Source: Fidelibacterota bacterium
GTDB lineage: Bacteria; Marinisomatota; Marinisomatia; Marinisomatales; TCS56
DNA length: 7,623 nt
Assembly (NCBI GenBank): GCA_030634675.1
Contig: DAOWAH010000065.1
Location: 1 to 7,623, forward strand
Direction: 5' to 3'
The first letter of the stretch is position 1; every line of letters starts with the position of its first letter. Of the stretch, positions 7,217-7,623 are shown in pieces. The notes below the pieces were generated by a model, which was not told where the DNA came from, did no database searches, and saw nothing but the letters and a program-made list of their open reading frames with translations. The translations under genes and the position numbers were made by a program.

Positions 7217-7623
7217 TTACGATTTTGCTGCTTTTGCGAAATGTTGAGGATTGCGAATAACGTGAACGATTAACAGACTAATGGCTGCTATCGGCGCCAT
7301 TACGGCAAACGGAAATACTGCAGCAAAACCCATTAATTGTGCAATTTGTCCGAGGACAATCCCCGCTACGAAGCTACCGAAATCCATCATGCCGGTCACT
7401 AGTGCCATGGCAGTGCCCTTGCCCTTTTCCGGGGCCATGGTGTAACCCAGGGCGGTAACCGCCGGGAAGGCCAGTCCATGAGCGCTGCCGGTAAAACACC
7501 CAGCCAGAATCAAACCCGATATTGAATGGCTGAAATAAATTATTGTCAATCCACAGCCGTACAGACAAAACATGGGAATCAGAATTCGGCGCCAACCGAA
7601 GCGATCAGCCCATTTGCGGCCAA
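7217..7623 (-). CDS. Major facilitator superfamily transporter, C-terminal part (N-terminus beyond the window edge)
   Basis: The open frame runs in from the window end for 135 visible codons. The internal ATG at 7573 is not the start, because coding continues upstream of it with GRKWADRFGWRRILIP, the MFS cytoplasmic-loop motif A (G-x-x-x-D-R-x-G-R/W-R). Since about four hydrophobic segments follow, this is most likely the loop 8-9 copy and the remaining part is TM9-TM12: MFCLYGCGLTIIYF, then LILAGCFTGSAHGLAFPAV, then MALVTGMMDFGSFVAGIVLG, then VFPFAVMAPIAAISLLIVHV, ending in a short cytosolic tail HFAKAAKS. It is an inner-membrane secondary transporter; about two thirds of the protein lies outside the window, so substrate and direction cannot be judged. 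The SDR gene follows after 26 nt. Confidence 0.88.
   Translation of the reverse strand, partial: GRKWADRFGWRRILIPMFCLYGCGLTIIYFSHSISGLILAGCFTGSAHGLAFPAVTALGYTMAPEKGKGTAMALVTGMMDFGSFVAGIVLGQIAQLMGFAAVFPFAVMAPIAAISLLIVHVIRNPQHFAKAAKS

Overview
This is ordinary-looking bacterial chromosome of medium GC, densely packed with metabolic genes. It has no phage, plasmid or CRISPR signature. Several starts (purA, serA, padR, the serC-like gene) lack a convincing Shine-Dalgarno, while the GyrI-like and SDR genes have one (GGAG, AGGA). Together with the protein styles this would fit a Gram-negative environmental lineage such as the Marinimicrobia / Calditrichota / Ignavibacteria neighbourhood. That placement is an impression from memory, not something the window proves.

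Layout. (a) 1-2240, minus strand: purA (adenylosuccinate synthase) followed after 2 nt by purL (FGAM synthase; only its first 309 codons are in the window), a purine-synthesis pair. (b) 2467-3638, minus strand: a two-gene unit of a PadR-family repressor and a GyrI-like small-molecule-binding protein, overlapping by one base (TAATG), with an AT-rich palindrome directly in front of padR. (c) 3767-6216, plus strand: serA (3-phosphoglycerate dehydrogenase with ACT domain) and a serC-like class V aminotransferase, the first two committed steps of serine synthesis. (d) 6217-6452: a decayed N-terminal fragment of a radical SAM gene that stops just before a strong palindromic repeat. (e) 6453-7623, minus strand: the C-terminal part of an MFS transporter followed after 26 nt by a FabG-like short-chain dehydrogenase/reductase.

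The most interesting non-coding structure is between serA and the serC-like gene. The gap holds a 157-bp foldback element with 9/11 matching terminal inverted repeats, a long hairpin at its exact centre, and a CTAG on both sides. Removing the element plus one CTAG would leave serA and the serC-like gene 9 nt apart, so it looks like a MITE-type insertion into a once-tight serine operon, landing on the serA stop codon. A second notable spot is the radical SAM remnant: clear family-like reading for about 38 codons, then loss of the second cluster cysteine and a stop, followed at once by a 13-bp-stem palindrome and a second hairpin.

No clearly new biological system was found. The candidates for a second look are the MITE-like element, the remnant plus palindrome, and the PadR/GyrI-like module with its operator.
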